Positions 16,141 to 24,868 of a stretch of DNA of 64,000 nt are shown here, piece by piece. The notes under the pieces are model-generated. The model saw only the letters and a list, made by a program, of their open reading frames with translations. It was not told the origin of the DNA and made no database searches. Position 1 is the first letter of the stretch; the number at the start of each line of letters is the position of its first letter. The stretch covers positions 186,001 to 250,000 of the forward strand of contig JAEBDY010000011.1 of assembly GCA_049997955.1 (NCBI GenBank), in the 5' to 3' direction. The translations under genes were made by a program, and so were the position numbers. The stretch comes from Umezawaea sp049997955 (GTDB lineage: Bacteria > Actinomycetota > Actinomycetes > Mycobacteriales > Pseudonocardiaceae).

Positions 16141-18666
16141 TCAGGCGCCCGAGCCGACCGCGTCGACGGGACGGCCGCGCAGCGCCGACCGGGTGGCCAG
16201 CACGATCGCGGAGAACCCGATCACCGCGGTGACCAGCACGATCCCGCCGTAGACGACCGGGTCGACGGTGGGCAGCACGCGCCCGGTCGTCGCCACGCTG
16301 ATCCCGATCAGCGGCACGACCGCGACCGCCGTGCCGATCACCGTGGCCGCGGCGACCACGATCCCGGCCTCGAAGGTCATCATCCGCCGCACGTGCCTGC
16401 CGTTCGTGCCGATCAGGCGCAGCATCGCGAACTCGCGCCTCCGCGCGCCGGTGGCCATCACCAGGGTGTTGACCACGGCGATCACCAGGTACAGCAGCAG
16501 GAAGCCGTTGCCGATGAGGTTCGTCGAGGAGTCCTGCCCCCGCGCGTCCTGCTGGGCGGCGGCGAACGCCGAGCGGTCGAGCACCTGGAGGCCCGTGTAC
16601 CGCGTGGCCAGCCCGCCCAGCGCGGCACCGACCTCGGCGGGGTCCGCGCCGTCGGCGGTGGAGACCAGGACCGAGTCGTCGAACCCGGTCGCGGTGTGCT
16701 CGGCGAGCAGCTCGCGCGACGCCGTGACGTCGCCGAAGCCGAACCCGTTCGCGTAGAGCGCGACCACCCGCAGGTCCTTCCTCGTGCCATCGCCGAGGTA
16801 CGCGGGCACGGTGTCGCCGATCTCGGCCCCGACGGTCCCGGCGGCGCTCGTGCTCAGCGCGACCGAGTCGCCGCGCACCTCGTCCAGCGAGCCCGCGGTC
16901 ATCGCGAGGTCCATGGTCGACCCCACGTGCTCCGGCGCGATCCCCTGCGCGGCGAAGGGCTGGGCGTCGACCTCGTCCAACGTCCGGAACTCCAGCAGCA
17001 CCTGCGTCCGCACGACCGGAGAGGCGGTCCGCACCCCCGGCACGTCCCGCACGGCGTCCACGACCTCCGGCGCCAGCCCGGACGGGCCCGCCAGCACGAA
17101 GTCGGCGGTCACCCCCTCCCTGACCTGGTCGGTCGCCGCCGCCTCGGCGGTGGTGATGGTGAAGAGCTGCACCGACGCCATGGCCACGGCGAGCGCGAGC
17201 GGGATCACCGCTCCGCTGAGCCGCCGGGCGTTGGCCCTGGTGTTGGCGATGGCGAGGTAACCGCTGATCTTGCCGCGGTTGAGCAGCGGGGCGGCGGTCG
17301 CGACGGCGATCCGCATGAGGTGCGGGCCGAGCATGGCGGTGCCGACCATCAGCAGCAGCACGGAACCCGCGGCGCCGCTGATGCCCGCGATGCCGGGCAC
17401 CAGCAGGGGTACCACCGTGCCCGTCACGATGCCGACCGCGATGAAGCCGACGCCGAACGCCCGGCGCGTGGTGCCGAGCGCCGGAGGCTCGACCGCGGCC
17501 TCGCCGAGGGCGTCGACGGGGTTGGCCCTGGCGAGCCGGCGGGCCGCGAAGTACCCCGCGCCCACCCCGCCGAGCACGCACAGCAGCACCGCGGCCACCG
17601 CGGGGAGCGGGCTGAACGCGAGTTCGAAGTCGGACGGCAGGACGCCCGCGGCGGCGAAGCCGTCCCGCAGGAGACCCGCCACGGCGAAGCCGGGCAGGGA
17701 ACCCAGCACGCCTCCGGCGACCGACACGAGCAGCATCTCCGCGCCGATCATCAGGTGGACCTGCTTCGGGGTGGCCGCGATGGCCCGCAGCACCGCCAGT
17801 TCCCGGCGCCGCTGCTGGATCGACAGGCCCAGCGTGGAGGCGACCACGAACAGCACGACCATCGCGATGGTTCCCACGAGCGAGGAGGACAGCGCGGTCA
17901 GGAAGCTCCGGGCCTGGCCGACGTCGAGGAACTCCACGTCGCCGATGTCGTGGCCGGTGTAGGTGGTCAGCGGCACGTCGCCGATGGCCGAGGTGATCCG
18001 CTGGGCCAGGTCGTCGGCGTCCACCCCGGACCGGGCGAGCACGCCAACGGCGGTGAGCCGGTCGGACAGGCCCGCGGCCACGTCGTCGGTGACGAACACG
18101 GCGGCCTGCCGGGTCAGCGCGGGCGCCGACACGAGCCCGACCACGCGGTAGTCCGCGGGGACGGAGCCGACGGCGATCCGGGTCGTGTCCCCTGTGGACA
18201 GTCCGGCGCTCGCGGCGAGACCGGTGTCCAGCACGGTTTCCCCCGGAGCCTCAGGCTGCCTGCCCGCCGTCAGGGCGAACGGCGCCAGCCGGGCGGACGA
18301 CCAGCCGTGGGCGTACACCGGGACGTCGGTCCCGGCGGACGGCACGGTGACCTCGACGCTGCGTTCGGCCACGGCCACGTCCACACCGGGCACCCGCCCG
18401 ATCCGGTCCGCCACGTCCGCGGGCAGCGCGCCCCGTTCGGCGAACGGGGTGGACAGGCCTCCCGACTCGTCGAAGGCCTGCTTGCCGCCGACCACCACGG
18501 CCGCGGCGGCGTAGCGCTCGGGCGTGACACCGGACCGCAGTCCGGACTCCAGCAGGACACCGCCCGCGGTGATCACCGCGGCGCCGCAGAACAGCGCGAC
18601 GAAGGCGGCGACGAACCCGCCGCGGCGGGCCTTGATCGTGCTCCAGGCGAGGGAGAACACGGTCAC
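16141..18666 (-). CDS. ABC transporter permease with two FtsX-like domains
   Basis: An 841-residue permease of the MacB/BceB-like class. An N-terminal helix (about 15-38) precedes a large extracellular domain; then come three helices with the FtsX core LSIQQRRRELAVLRAIAATPKQV, a further cluster of helices, a second extracellular domain and a C-terminal triplet with ARRREFAMLRLIGTNGRHV. Such permeases work with a cytoplasmic ATPase to extrude or sense lipids and antimicrobial peptides. The GTG start overlaps the ATPase stop (GTGA), so translation is coupled. A 64-base gap separates it from the histidine kinase. Confidence 0.9.
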   Translation of the reverse strand: MTVFSLAWSTIKARRGGFVAAFVALFCGAAVITAGGVLLESGLRSGVTPERYAAAAVVVGGKQAFDESGGLSTPFAERGALPADVADRIGRVPGVDVAVAERSVEVTVPSAGTDVPVYAHGWSSARLAPFALTAGRQPEAPGETVLDTGLAASAGLSTGDTTRIAVGSVPADYRVVGLVSAPALTRQAAVFVTDDVAAGLSDRLTAVGVLARSGVDADDLAQRITSAIGDVPLTTYTGHDIGDVEFLDVGQARSFLTALSSSLVGTIAMVVLFVVASTLGLSIQQRRRELAVLRAIAATPKQVHLMIGAEMLLVSVAGGVLGSLPGFAVAGLLRDGFAAAGVLPSDFELAFSPLPAVAAVLLCVLGGVGAGYFAARRLARANPVDALGEAAVEPPALGTTRRAFGVGFIAVGIVTGTVVPLLVPGIAGISGAAGSVLLLMVGTAMLGPHLMRIAVATAAPLLNRGKISGYLAIANTRANARRLSGAVIPLALAVAMASVQLFTITTAEAAATDQVREGVTADFVLAGPSGLAPEVVDAVRDVPGVRTASPVVRTQVLLEFRTLDEVDAQPFAAQGIAPEHVGSTMDLAMTAGSLDEVRGDSVALSTSAAGTVGAEIGDTVPAYLGDGTRKDLRVVALYANGFGFGDVTASRELLAEHTATGFDDSVLVSTADGADPAEVGAALGGLATRYTGLQVLDRSAFAAAQQDARGQDSSTNLIGNGFLLLYLVIAVVNTLVMATGARRREFAMLRLIGTNGRHVRRMMTFEAGIVVAAATVIGTAVAVVPLIGISVATTGRVLPTVDPVVYGGIVLVTAVIGFSAIVLATRSALRGRPVDAVGSGA

Positions 18667-19406
18667 ACCTCCCCGAGGTGCGTCATGAGCTCGGACACCT
18701 TGGCGACCGTGGGGCGGTTCAGCCTGCCCGCGATCCGGCCGTCGGCGAGGAACACGACCGAGTCGGCGTACGAGGCGGCGACCGGGTCGTGGGTCACCAT
18801 CAGCACGGTCTGCCCCAGTTCGCCGACGAGCTGGCGGAACAGCTCCAGCACCTGGCGGCCGGTGCGGGTGTCGAGCGCGCCGGTCGGTTCGTCGGCCATG
18901 ACCACCTCCGGCCGGTTCACCAGCGCGCGGGCGATCGCGACCCGCTGCTGCTGCCCGCCGGACAGCTGGGAGGGCCGGCGGTCGAACTTGTCGAGCATGT
19001 CGACCCGCTTCAGCAACTCCTGGAGCCACGCGCGGTCCACCTCGCGGCCGGACAGCCGGGGCACGAGCGCGATGTTCTCCTCGACGGTCAGCGCGGCCAT
19101 CAGGTTGTACGCCTGGAAGACGAACCCGACCCGTTCACGCCGCACGGCGGTGAGCTCGGCCTCCTTCATCCCGGACAGCTCCACGTCGCCGAGCAGGACG
19201 CTGCCGGACGTCGGCCGGTCGAGGCCCGCGGCGCAGTGCAGGAACGTGCTCTTGCCCGATCCCGACGGTCCCATGACGGCGGTGAACGTGCCGCGGTCGA
19301 GTCCGATGGACACCTCGCGGAGCGCCGTCACGGCGTTCTCCCCGGTGCCGTAGGTCTTGGTCACGGCGTCCATGCGCAGCGCGGACGTCGTCAGCGTGCC
19401 GGTCAT
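18663..19406 (-). CDS. ABC transporter ATP-binding protein (LolD/MacB type)
   Basis: A 247-residue ATPase with Walker A GPSGSGKST (about 46-54), Q-loop FVFQAYNLM, signature LSGGQQQR, Walker B VVMADEPTGALD and switch His in VTHDP. It belongs to the MacB/LolD/BceA group that drives FtsX-type permeases, consistent with the overlapping downstream gene. Its ATG overlaps the CPBP gene's stop (ATGA). The set is therefore co-translated in the order protease, ATPase, permease. Confidence 0.95.
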   Translation of the reverse strand: MTGTLTTSALRMDAVTKTYGTGENAVTALREVSIGLDRGTFTAVMGPSGSGKSTFLHCAAGLDRPTSGSVLLGDVELSGMKEAELTAVRRERVGFVFQAYNLMAALTVEENIALVPRLSGREVDRAWLQELLKRVDMLDKFDRRPSQLSGGQQQRVAIARALVNRPEVVMADEPTGALDTRTGRQVLELFRQLVGELGQTVLMVTHDPVAASYADSVVFLADGRIAGRLNRPTVAKVSELMTHLGEV

Positions 19407-20332
19407 GCGGGGGACCCGACCTTCGACTCGACGGGGGTGGTGTCGGGAGCGGTGTAGCCGAGCCTGCCGCGGGTGGTCACGAGCACGACGAGGCAGAGCG
19501 CGCCGAGTCCGAGCGCCGGACCCCAGAACAGGCCGGGGTCCTCACCGGGGAAGACGTCGGAGAAGACGACCGACTGGAAGTTGTTGATCGAGCAGTGCAG
19601 CAGCATGACGAGCGGCAGGCTCTGGCGGCCCTTGTTGTACACCAGCGTGATCAGGAAGCTCATCGCCATCGCCATCGCGGCGAACCGCACGAGCGTCTCG
19701 GCGTTGACGTCCGGACCGCCCCACGGGGTGAGGAACAGCGGCAGGTGCCAGATCGTCCACAGCACGCCGAGGATGGACGTCGCGAGCACCGGGTGGTGGC
19801 GCTGCTGGAGGCGGCTCAGCGCGAAGTCGCGCCAGCCCGGCTCCTCGGCCAGACCGGTGGTGAAGAACTGGAGCACGAGCGCCGGCACGTAGATCGCCAG
19901 CACCACCAGGGACGGCGCCCGGACGATCTCCTCCGCGCCGGGCATCGCCATCGTGCCCGCCATGACGGCGATCGGAACGGCCAGCAGCGCGAACGCGTAC
20001 CACCCGACACCGGCGCGGAACTGGAACAGCCGCCTGCGCCACCGCCGCAGTCCCTCGCGGCCCTCGGTGATCGCGGTGACCGTGAACGCGGCGGTCAGCG
20101 GGCCGAGGTACGCGCCGGGCAGGATCGCCGTCAGCTGGTTGCCCATGATGAGGTCCGGGTAGCGGAAGTGCAGGACGCCGAACCCGTCGAGCGACAGGAT
20201 GTACGGCAGCCACGCGATCCAGCTGATGGCGTTGGCGAGGGTGAAGAACGTGACCAGCGGGAAGCGCTGGACCAGCGCCCGCAAGCGGTTCGAGGGGGCC
20301 CGGTCGGTGAGCGCGGGCTGGGTCGAGGTCAT
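19403..20332 (-). CDS. CPBP-family intramembrane metalloprotease (Abi/CAAX-like)
   Basis: A 309-residue polytopic membrane protein with about eight helices and the CPBP motifs: paired Glu in GLAEEPGWRDFAL (Glu163-164, with Arg), WTIWHLPLFL and LLHCSINN supplying His. CPBP proteases include Abi proteins linked to bacteriocin self-immunity and peptide processing. It is the first gene of a unit with an ABC transporter and a two-component system. ATG 20332 faces the aldo/keto reductase gene across 94 bases containing a perfect dyad. Confidence 0.88.
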   Translation of the reverse strand: MTSTQPALTDRAPSNRLRALVQRFPLVTFFTLANAISWIAWLPYILSLDGFGVLHFRYPDLIMGNQLTAILPGAYLGPLTAAFTVTAITEGREGLRRWRRRLFQFRAGVGWYAFALLAVPIAVMAGTMAMPGAEEIVRAPSLVVLAIYVPALVLQFFTTGLAEEPGWRDFALSRLQQRHHPVLATSILGVLWTIWHLPLFLTPWGGPDVNAETLVRFAAMAMAMSFLITLVYNKGRQSLPLVMLLHCSINNFQSVVFSDVFPGEDPGLFWGPALGLGALCLVVLVTTRGRLGYTAPDTTPVESKVGSPA

Positions 20333-20387
20333 GGGTAGAAGGCTATGAACGGATCTTGTGGAAATCAGTGCAGGCAAGGGGCGTCCT

Positions 20388-20411
20388 CGTGGTGGAGTGG
20401 ACTCCACCACG
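20388..20411. promoter_or_regulatory. Perfect 11-base-arm palindrome between the CPBP operon and the aldo/keto reductase
   Basis: The arms CGTGGTGGAGT (20388-20398) and ACTCCACCACG (20401-20411) are perfect inverted repeats around GG. The two-base centre favours a dimeric repressor site over an RNA hairpin. It lies 15 bases upstream of the reductase start and 55 bases from the CPBP start, so one protein could control both. No candidate repressor gene adjoins it. Confidence 0.6.
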
Positions 20412-20426
20412 GGAGAGGAGCAGAGG

Positions 20427-21245
20427 GTGTCGAACACGGTCCACCTGGGCGGTGACCTGGAGGTGCGGCGGCTCGGGTTCGGGGCGATGCGGTTGCCGAC
20501 CGAACCGGGGTCCGCCCGCCAGTCCGCCGTCGCCGTCGCCAGGAGGGCCGTCGAACTGGGCGTCACCCTGATCGACACGGCCCACCTGTACGGCGGGGGA
20601 GCGAACGAGGAACTGCTCGCCGAAGCCCTGCACCCGTACCCGGACGACCTGCTCATCGCCACCAAGGTCGGGGTCGCGCTCACCGGCCCCGGCGGTGGGT
20701 GGGCGGTGAACGGACGGCCTTCCGTGCTGCGCGACCAGGTCGACCAAGCCCTGCGCAGGCTGCGCTTGGACCGGATCGAGCTGCTTCAGCTGCACCGCGT
20801 CGACCCCGAGGTGCCCCTGACCGACCAGGTCGGCGCGCTCCGGGAGCTCCGGGACGCGGGCAAGGTGGGGCGGATCGGCCTGTCCGAGGTCACCGTCGCC
20901 GAACTGGGCCAGGCGCGGGAGGTCGTCGACATCGCCAGCGTGCAGAACCGCTACAACCTGGTCGACCGCGAGCACGAACCCGTGCTGGAGGCCTGCGAGT
21001 CGGCGGGGATCGCCTTCCTCCCGTGGCGGCCCGTCCACGGCGCCGTGACGGACGAGGTCACCGCGGTGGCGGCCGAACTGGCCGCCACGCCCACGCAGGT
21101 CGCGCTCGCGTGGCTGCTGGCCCGCTCGCCGGTCGTCCTGCCCATCCCCGGCACGGCGGACCTCGCCCACCTGGAGGAGAACGTGGCCGCGGCCGACCTC
21201 GAACTGACCCCGGACCACCTCGCCCGGCTCGCCCCGCGGGAATAG
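20427..21245 (+). CDS. Aldo/keto reductase
   Basis: A 272-residue NADPH-dependent oxidoreductase of the TIM-barrel AKR superfamily. Motifs in order: GFGAMRLPTE, LIDTAHLYGGGANEELLAEAL (Asp and Tyr of the tetrad), LLIATKVGV (Lys), LLQLHRVDP (His), and the C-terminal cofactor segment VVLPIPGTADLAHLEENVAA. GTG 20427 has an AGAGG-type SD. It is slightly shorter than typical AKRs of about 280-330 residues, but all catalytic residues are present. Physiological substrate unknown. Confidence 0.92.
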   Translation: MSNTVHLGGDLEVRRLGFGAMRLPTEPGSARQSAVAVARRAVELGVTLIDTAHLYGGGANEELLAEALHPYPDDLLIATKVGVALTGPGGGWAVNGRPSVLRDQVDQALRRLRLDRIELLQLHRVDPEVPLTDQVGALRELRDAGKVGRIGLSEVTVAELGQAREVVDIASVQNRYNLVDREHEPVLEACESAGIAFLPWRPVHGAVTDEVTAVAAELAATPTQVALAWLLARSPVVLPIPGTADLAHLEENVAAADLELTPDHLARLAPRE

Positions 21246-21309
21246 CCCGAGCCGCGTTCGCGCTGCACCGGGTACCCGCGGGGGCAAACGGAGCAGAAGG
21301 GTGTGGGTG

Positions 21310-21567
21310 ATGGTCGAACGAGCCGGATCGCCGGAAGGCGTGGCGCTGACCACGACGTGCGGCAGGCACATCGCGGTCGGGCGGATTCAGCTGAACGGCA
21401 CCGCGCCCATCGGCCGGGTCACCCTTCGGGTCGGCGCGGACGGCAGCGGCCGCGGTGAAGCCTGGCTGAGCCTGACCACCGCGGAGGCGAACGACCTCGC
21501 CCGCGCCCTCCTGACCCAGGGGGACGTGCTCGCGTTCGGGGAGATCCGCCGACGCGGACCCCGCTAG
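21310..21567 (+). CDS. Small hypothetical protein, 85 aa
   Basis: I do not recognise this protein. It begins MVERAGSPEGVALTTTCGRH and is predicted to be soluble, with beta-strand character (IGRVTLRVGADGSGRGEAWL) followed by a helix (TTAEANDLARALL). ATG 21310 follows AGAAGG at suitable spacing; GTG 21301 is an in-frame alternative. Codon bias fits a coding gene. It reads in the same direction as the reductase, 64 bases after its stop, and could be co-transcribed. Confidence 0.6.
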   Translation: MVERAGSPEGVALTTTCGRHIAVGRIQLNGTAPIGRVTLRVGADGSGRGEAWLSLTTAEANDLARALLTQGDVLAFGEIRRRGPR

Positions 21568-21751
21568 AAACGTCCTCTGTGGACGGTCGCCGTGCGGTCC
21601 CCGGCGGCCCTCCACCACGCGGGCCCGGTCGCGACCGGGCCCGCCGCGCGTCCGGAGCCCGTGGCGCGGGCACCTTCCGCCACGTCGTCCTCCAGGTGGT
21701 CGACCTGTGTGCGCGCGGCGTTCCGGCGCGACCGCCGTGCGTCCAGATGGG

Positions 21752-21784
21752 CAAAAGTTTCGTTCATGGCAGCGAAACACTTCG
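21752..21784. promoter_or_regulatory. Two xylanase-type CGAAA-N-TTTCG elements upstream of the GH10 gene
   Basis: CAAAAGTTTCG (21752-21762) differs by one base from the palindrome CGAAAGTTTCG. CGAAACACTTCG (21773-21784) is a weaker second copy 21 bases on. Short inverted repeats of this kind are known in front of actinomycete xylanase genes and have been linked to repression. A matching pair occurs upstream of the CE1 esterase at 28461-28490. Confidence 0.45.
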
Positions 21785-21904
21785 GCGTTCGCTCGGGGGA
21801 GTGTCCGCCAGAAAGACCTGGCTGGAGCGCTAGGTGCCGAGGATCGAGTGCCTAAATGCGTGCTAAGGCGTCCGTTGACGTGCCCGAATTGGTCTGATCC
21901 GGGG

Positions 21905-21934
21905 TTGTCAGGCCTATATGTTTCGGTCAATACT
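21905..21934 (+). promoter_or_regulatory. Candidate sigma-70-type promoter of the xylanase gene
   Basis: TTGTCA (21905-21910) and AATACT (21929-21934) are separated by 18 bases, each matching the consensus at four or more positions. Transcription would start near 21941, giving a leader of about 76 bases before ATG 22017. This is by eye only. Confidence 0.35.
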
Positions 21935-22016
21935 CCGGGTGCCTGAGCCTGCCGGAGTTCCATCCCTGCCAACTCCACCTGCCGAACACACAGGTGCTCC
22001 CAGAAGGTGCCAAGAA

Positions 22017-23387
22017 ATGAAACTGACATCGAGGTCAGTGCCACGGGTCCTGCTCGTGTCCAGCCTGGTGGTCGCCACCACGGGCGCCGCGCTGGCGCTG
22101 GCGACGTCCGCCGTGGCGGCGACCACGCTCGGCGCGTCGGCCGCTCAGACGGGTCGGTACTTCGGTACCGCGGTCGCGGCGAACAGGCTGTCGGATTCCA
22201 CCTACGTCGGAATCCTGAACCGCGAGTTCGACATGGTCACGGCCGAGAACGAGATGAAGATGGACGCGACCGAGCCGAACCAGAACCAGTTCAGCTACGC
22301 CAACGGCGACCGCATCGTCAACCACGCCCGCAACCAGGGCATGAAGGTGCGCGGTCACGCGCTGGCGTGGCACTCGCAGCAGCCCCGCTGGATGGAGAGC
22401 ATGGAGGGCAGCTCGCTGCGCTCGGCGATGCTCAACCACGTCACCCAGGTCGCGACCTACTACAGGGGCAAGATCCACTCCTGGGACGTGGTGAACGAGG
22501 CGTTCGCCGACGGCAGTTCCGGTGCCCGTCGTGACTCCAACCTCCAGCGGTCGGGCAACGACTGGATCGAGGCCGCGTTCCGCGCCGCGCGGGCGGCCGA
22601 CCCCGGCGCGAAGCTCTGCTACAACGACTACAACACCGACGACTGGTCGCACGCCAAGACCCAGGGCGTGTTCCGGATGGTGCAGGACTTCAAGTCCCGC
22701 GGCGTGCCGATCGACTGCGTCGGCTTCCAGTCGCACTTCAACAGCCAGAGCCCGGTGCCGTCCAACTACCAGACCACGCTCCAGAACTTCGCCAACCTCG
22801 GCGTGGACGTGCAGATCACCGAGCTGGACATCGAGGGTTCCGGGTCGACGCAGGCCAACAACTTCCAGCGGGTCGTCGCGGCCTGCCTGGCGGTGGCCCG
22901 CTGCAACGGCATCACGGTGTGGGGCATCCGCGACAGCGACTCCTGGCGCGCGTCCGGCACGCCGCTGCTGTTCGACAGCTCCGGCAACAAGAAGGCCGCC
23001 TACACCTCCACCCTCAACGCCCTGAACGCGGGCGGCACGACCACCACCACGACGACCACGACCACCACGACGACGACCACCACCACGACCACCCCACCGC
23101 CCGGACCCGGCGGCTGCACCGCGTCGGTGTCGCTGAACTCCTGGAACGGCGGCTTCGTCGCCACGGTCAAGGTCACGGCGGGATCGGCCGCGATCAGCGG
23201 CTGGACGGTGACCCTCGCCCCGCCGTCGGGAGCGGCGGTGACCGGCTCGTGGAACGTCCAGCGCAGCGGTGACAACTGGAGCAACGTCGCCTACAACGGC
23301 CGCGTGTCCGCGGGCCAGTCGACCGAGTTCGGCTTCCAGGGCACCGGCGTCGGCACCGGCATGGAACCGAGCTGCTCGGCGGCCTGA
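22017..23387 (+). CDS. Secreted GH10 endo-beta-1,4-xylanase with C-terminal CBM2
   Basis: A 456-residue exported xylanase. The signal peptide (about 1-35, ending ATSAVAA) precedes a GH10 barrel starting at TLGASAAQTGRYFGTAVAA. The acid/base Glu is in SWDVVNEAF and the nucleophile Glu in ITELDIEG; AENEMKMD and GHALAWHSQ are substrate-binding motifs. A run of 19 Thr, then PPPGPGG, links to a CBM2 (about 360-456) with its flanking Cys pair. The Thr run uses mixed ACC/ACG codons. It cuts internal xylan bonds and starts the island of cell-wall enzymes. Confidence 0.97.
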   Translation: MKLTSRSVPRVLLVSSLVVATTGAALALATSAVAATTLGASAAQTGRYFGTAVAANRLSDSTYVGILNREFDMVTAENEMKMDATEPNQNQFSYANGDRIVNHARNQGMKVRGHALAWHSQQPRWMESMEGSSLRSAMLNHVTQVATYYRGKIHSWDVVNEAFADGSSGARRDSNLQRSGNDWIEAAFRAARAADPGAKLCYNDYNTDDWSHAKTQGVFRMVQDFKSRGVPIDCVGFQSHFNSQSPVPSNYQTTLQNFANLGVDVQITELDIEGSGSTQANNFQRVVAACLAVARCNGITVWGIRDSDSWRASGTPLLFDSSGNKKAAYTSTLNALNAGGTTTTTTTTTTTTTTTTTTTPPPGPGGCTASVSLNSWNGGFVATVKVTAGSAAISGWTVTLAPPSGAAVTGSWNVQRSGDNWSNVAYNGRVSAGQSTEFGFQGTGVGTGMEPSCSAA

Positions 23388-23402
23388 CCGGACCGGCGAC
23401 CC

Positions 23403-23472
23403 GGCACGGGGAGCCGCCACTCCCCGTGCCGGGCCTCGCCCGTGCTCTTCCCGGATCCGGGAAGAGCACGGG
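23403..23472. terminator. Two tandem hairpins between the convergent xylanase and GH43 genes
   Basis: GGCACGGGGAG (23403-23413) pairs perfectly with CTCCCCGTGCC (23420-23430). Next, 23439-23472 is one perfect 34-base palindrome centred on GGATCC, with arms beginning CCCGTGCTCTTCC. The stop codons lie at 23387 and 23476, so this very compact structure presumably terminates both transcripts. Confidence 0.75.
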
Positions 23473-23475
23473 CGC

Positions 23476-24843
23476 TCAGTACCCGACCCGGAACGTGGCG
23501 TCCTGCCGCTCGGTCGCGGTGGCGATCGGGTCCACGCGCAGCGCGTAGGCGTAGTGGCGCAGGTACCTGTCCGGGTAGTTGTGGGACCGGTACGACGTCC
23601 AGCTCGCGTCCGCCAGACCCGCCACCGGGGTGAAGGTGGCGTCGGCGTCGAACGCCGCCGAGCCGTCGTCGGGGGCCAGCACCACCGCGAAACCGCTGTG
23701 CCGCAGGTAGTTCGTCGGCCGGTTGACCGACTGGAACGAGACCGCGGCCGGGTTCGCGAGGCCGGGCACGATCCGCCACTGCTGGTCCTGGTGCGGGTCG
23801 AACGGGTAGGGGTCGACGCGGCCCACGTTGTTCTGGTGCCGCACGTAGCGGTCCGGGTGGTTGTAGGACTTCAGCCGGTTCCAGGTCGGCGCGCCCCACC
23901 TCGTGAGCAGGTTGGCCATCTCGGTCGCGGTGATCGGTTGGATGGTGGCGTGCTTGGAGTTCAGCGGCTGCGTGTAGGCGCGCTGGTTCACCGCCGTCCA
24001 CGTGCCGCCGCCGACGTTCGTGGACTGCCACGCGTAGAAGACGCCGTTCGGCGTGTACGTGTCGCCCCAGAGGTACGAGGTGTTCGACGTCAGGGACTTG
24101 ACCACGATCGGCGCCTCGGTGCCGCCGTGCGACACCGGACCCGAGTAGGTCGTGAAGCTGCCGGGGGCGAGCGAGGAGGACCGGGCGGCGAGGAGCGTGC
24201 CGTTGGTGTTGTTCTTGAAGAACAGGTGGTTCGTGCCGTTCGCCGAGTGCAGGTGCCCGTCGATCGCGGCGTAGCCGGGGTCGAAGAACACCTGCGGCGA
24301 GCCCGCGTTCACGAAGTCGGTGGTGTAGTTGGCCATGATGACGTCGTGGCCGCCGCTGCTCGCCGAGTAGATGATCGCGTACTGCCCGCGCGAGGCGTCC
24401 CAGAACGCCTCCGGCGCCCAGCTGTGCGTGGGCATCGAGTGCAGCTTGAGCCTGCGGTAGTTGCCGAACGAGCGCAGGTCGGTCGAGTCCCACACGTGGA
24501 TGTACTCGTTCTGCAGGCTCCAGTCCGTTCCCTTCAGGTCGGTGGCCAGGATCGTGAACGTGCCGTCCTGCTTGCGCAGAATGAACGGGTCGCGCAGGCC
24601 CTGCGTGCCCTGGGTCGGTGTCACCACGGGGTTGTTCTGGTTGAGCGGCGTCCAGTTCAGGCCGTCCGGGCTGACCGCGAGGTGCAGCCCGTAGTTCGCC
24701 CCGCTGAAGTCGGGCGACTCGGTGAAGTACCCCATGACGTAACCGGAGTAGGTGGCCGCGGACGCGGTTCCCGTGTGCAGCGCGGCGGTCGCGCCGCCGA
24801 CCATCAGCAAGCCGAGCAGTGCGGACAGGATTCTTCGACTCAT
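23476..24843 (-). CDS. Secreted GH43 glycosidase with C-terminal AbfB (CBM42) domain
   Basis: A 455-residue exported enzyme. After the signal peptide (about 1-29) comes a five-bladed GH43 propeller: LRDPFIL (Asp base region), HSWAPEAFWD (general acid Glu), DGHLHSANG and GGTEAPIVVKS. The last 140 residues contain repeated WNRLKSYNHPDRYVRH and SYRSHNYPDRYLRH patterns typical of the arabinose-binding AbfB/CBM42 fold. Likely an alpha-L-arabinofuranosidase or related debranching enzyme. It lies 25 bases after a second GH43 gene, so both are probably one transcript. Confidence 0.87.
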   Translation of the reverse strand: MSRRILSALLGLLMVGGATAALHTGTASAATYSGYVMGYFTESPDFSGANYGLHLAVSPDGLNWTPLNQNNPVVTPTQGTQGLRDPFILRKQDGTFTILATDLKGTDWSLQNEYIHVWDSTDLRSFGNYRRLKLHSMPTHSWAPEAFWDASRGQYAIIYSASSGGHDVIMANYTTDFVNAGSPQVFFDPGYAAIDGHLHSANGTNHLFFKNNTNGTLLAARSSSLAPGSFTTYSGPVSHGGTEAPIVVKSLTSNTSYLWGDTYTPNGVFYAWQSTNVGGGTWTAVNQRAYTQPLNSKHATIQPITATEMANLLTRWGAPTWNRLKSYNHPDRYVRHQNNVGRVDPYPFDPHQDQQWRIVPGLANPAAVSFQSVNRPTNYLRHSGFAVVLAPDDGSAAFDADATFTPVAGLADASWTSYRSHNYPDRYLRHYAYALRVDPIATATERQDATFRVGY

Positions 24844-24868
24844 AACCGGCTCCGTTGTCGGTCGGGTG

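Larger units (their letters stand above)
21568..22016. other. 449-base region upstream of the xylanase gene
   Basis: No gene is supported. The first 150 bases are GC-rich. From about 21750 the composition drops and two CGAAA/TTTCG-type elements appear (21752-21784), followed by a promoter candidate (21905-21934). An in-frame ATG at 21918 upstream of the xylanase start lacks an SD and would add 33 residues before the signal peptide, so it is rejected. Confidence 0.55.

Noticed and set aside
15925..19353. Plus-strand frame of more than 1,100 codons
   Set aside because: It lies opposite the ABC permease and ATPase genes, whose Walker and FtsX motifs are unambiguous. The plus frame is His/Arg/Asp-rich with no domain.
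23041..23093. ACC/ACG triplet tract considered as a phase-variable microsatellite
   Set aside because: The codons alternate irregularly rather than forming a pure repeat, so slippage is unlikely. Protein-level selection for a Thr-rich linker explains it.
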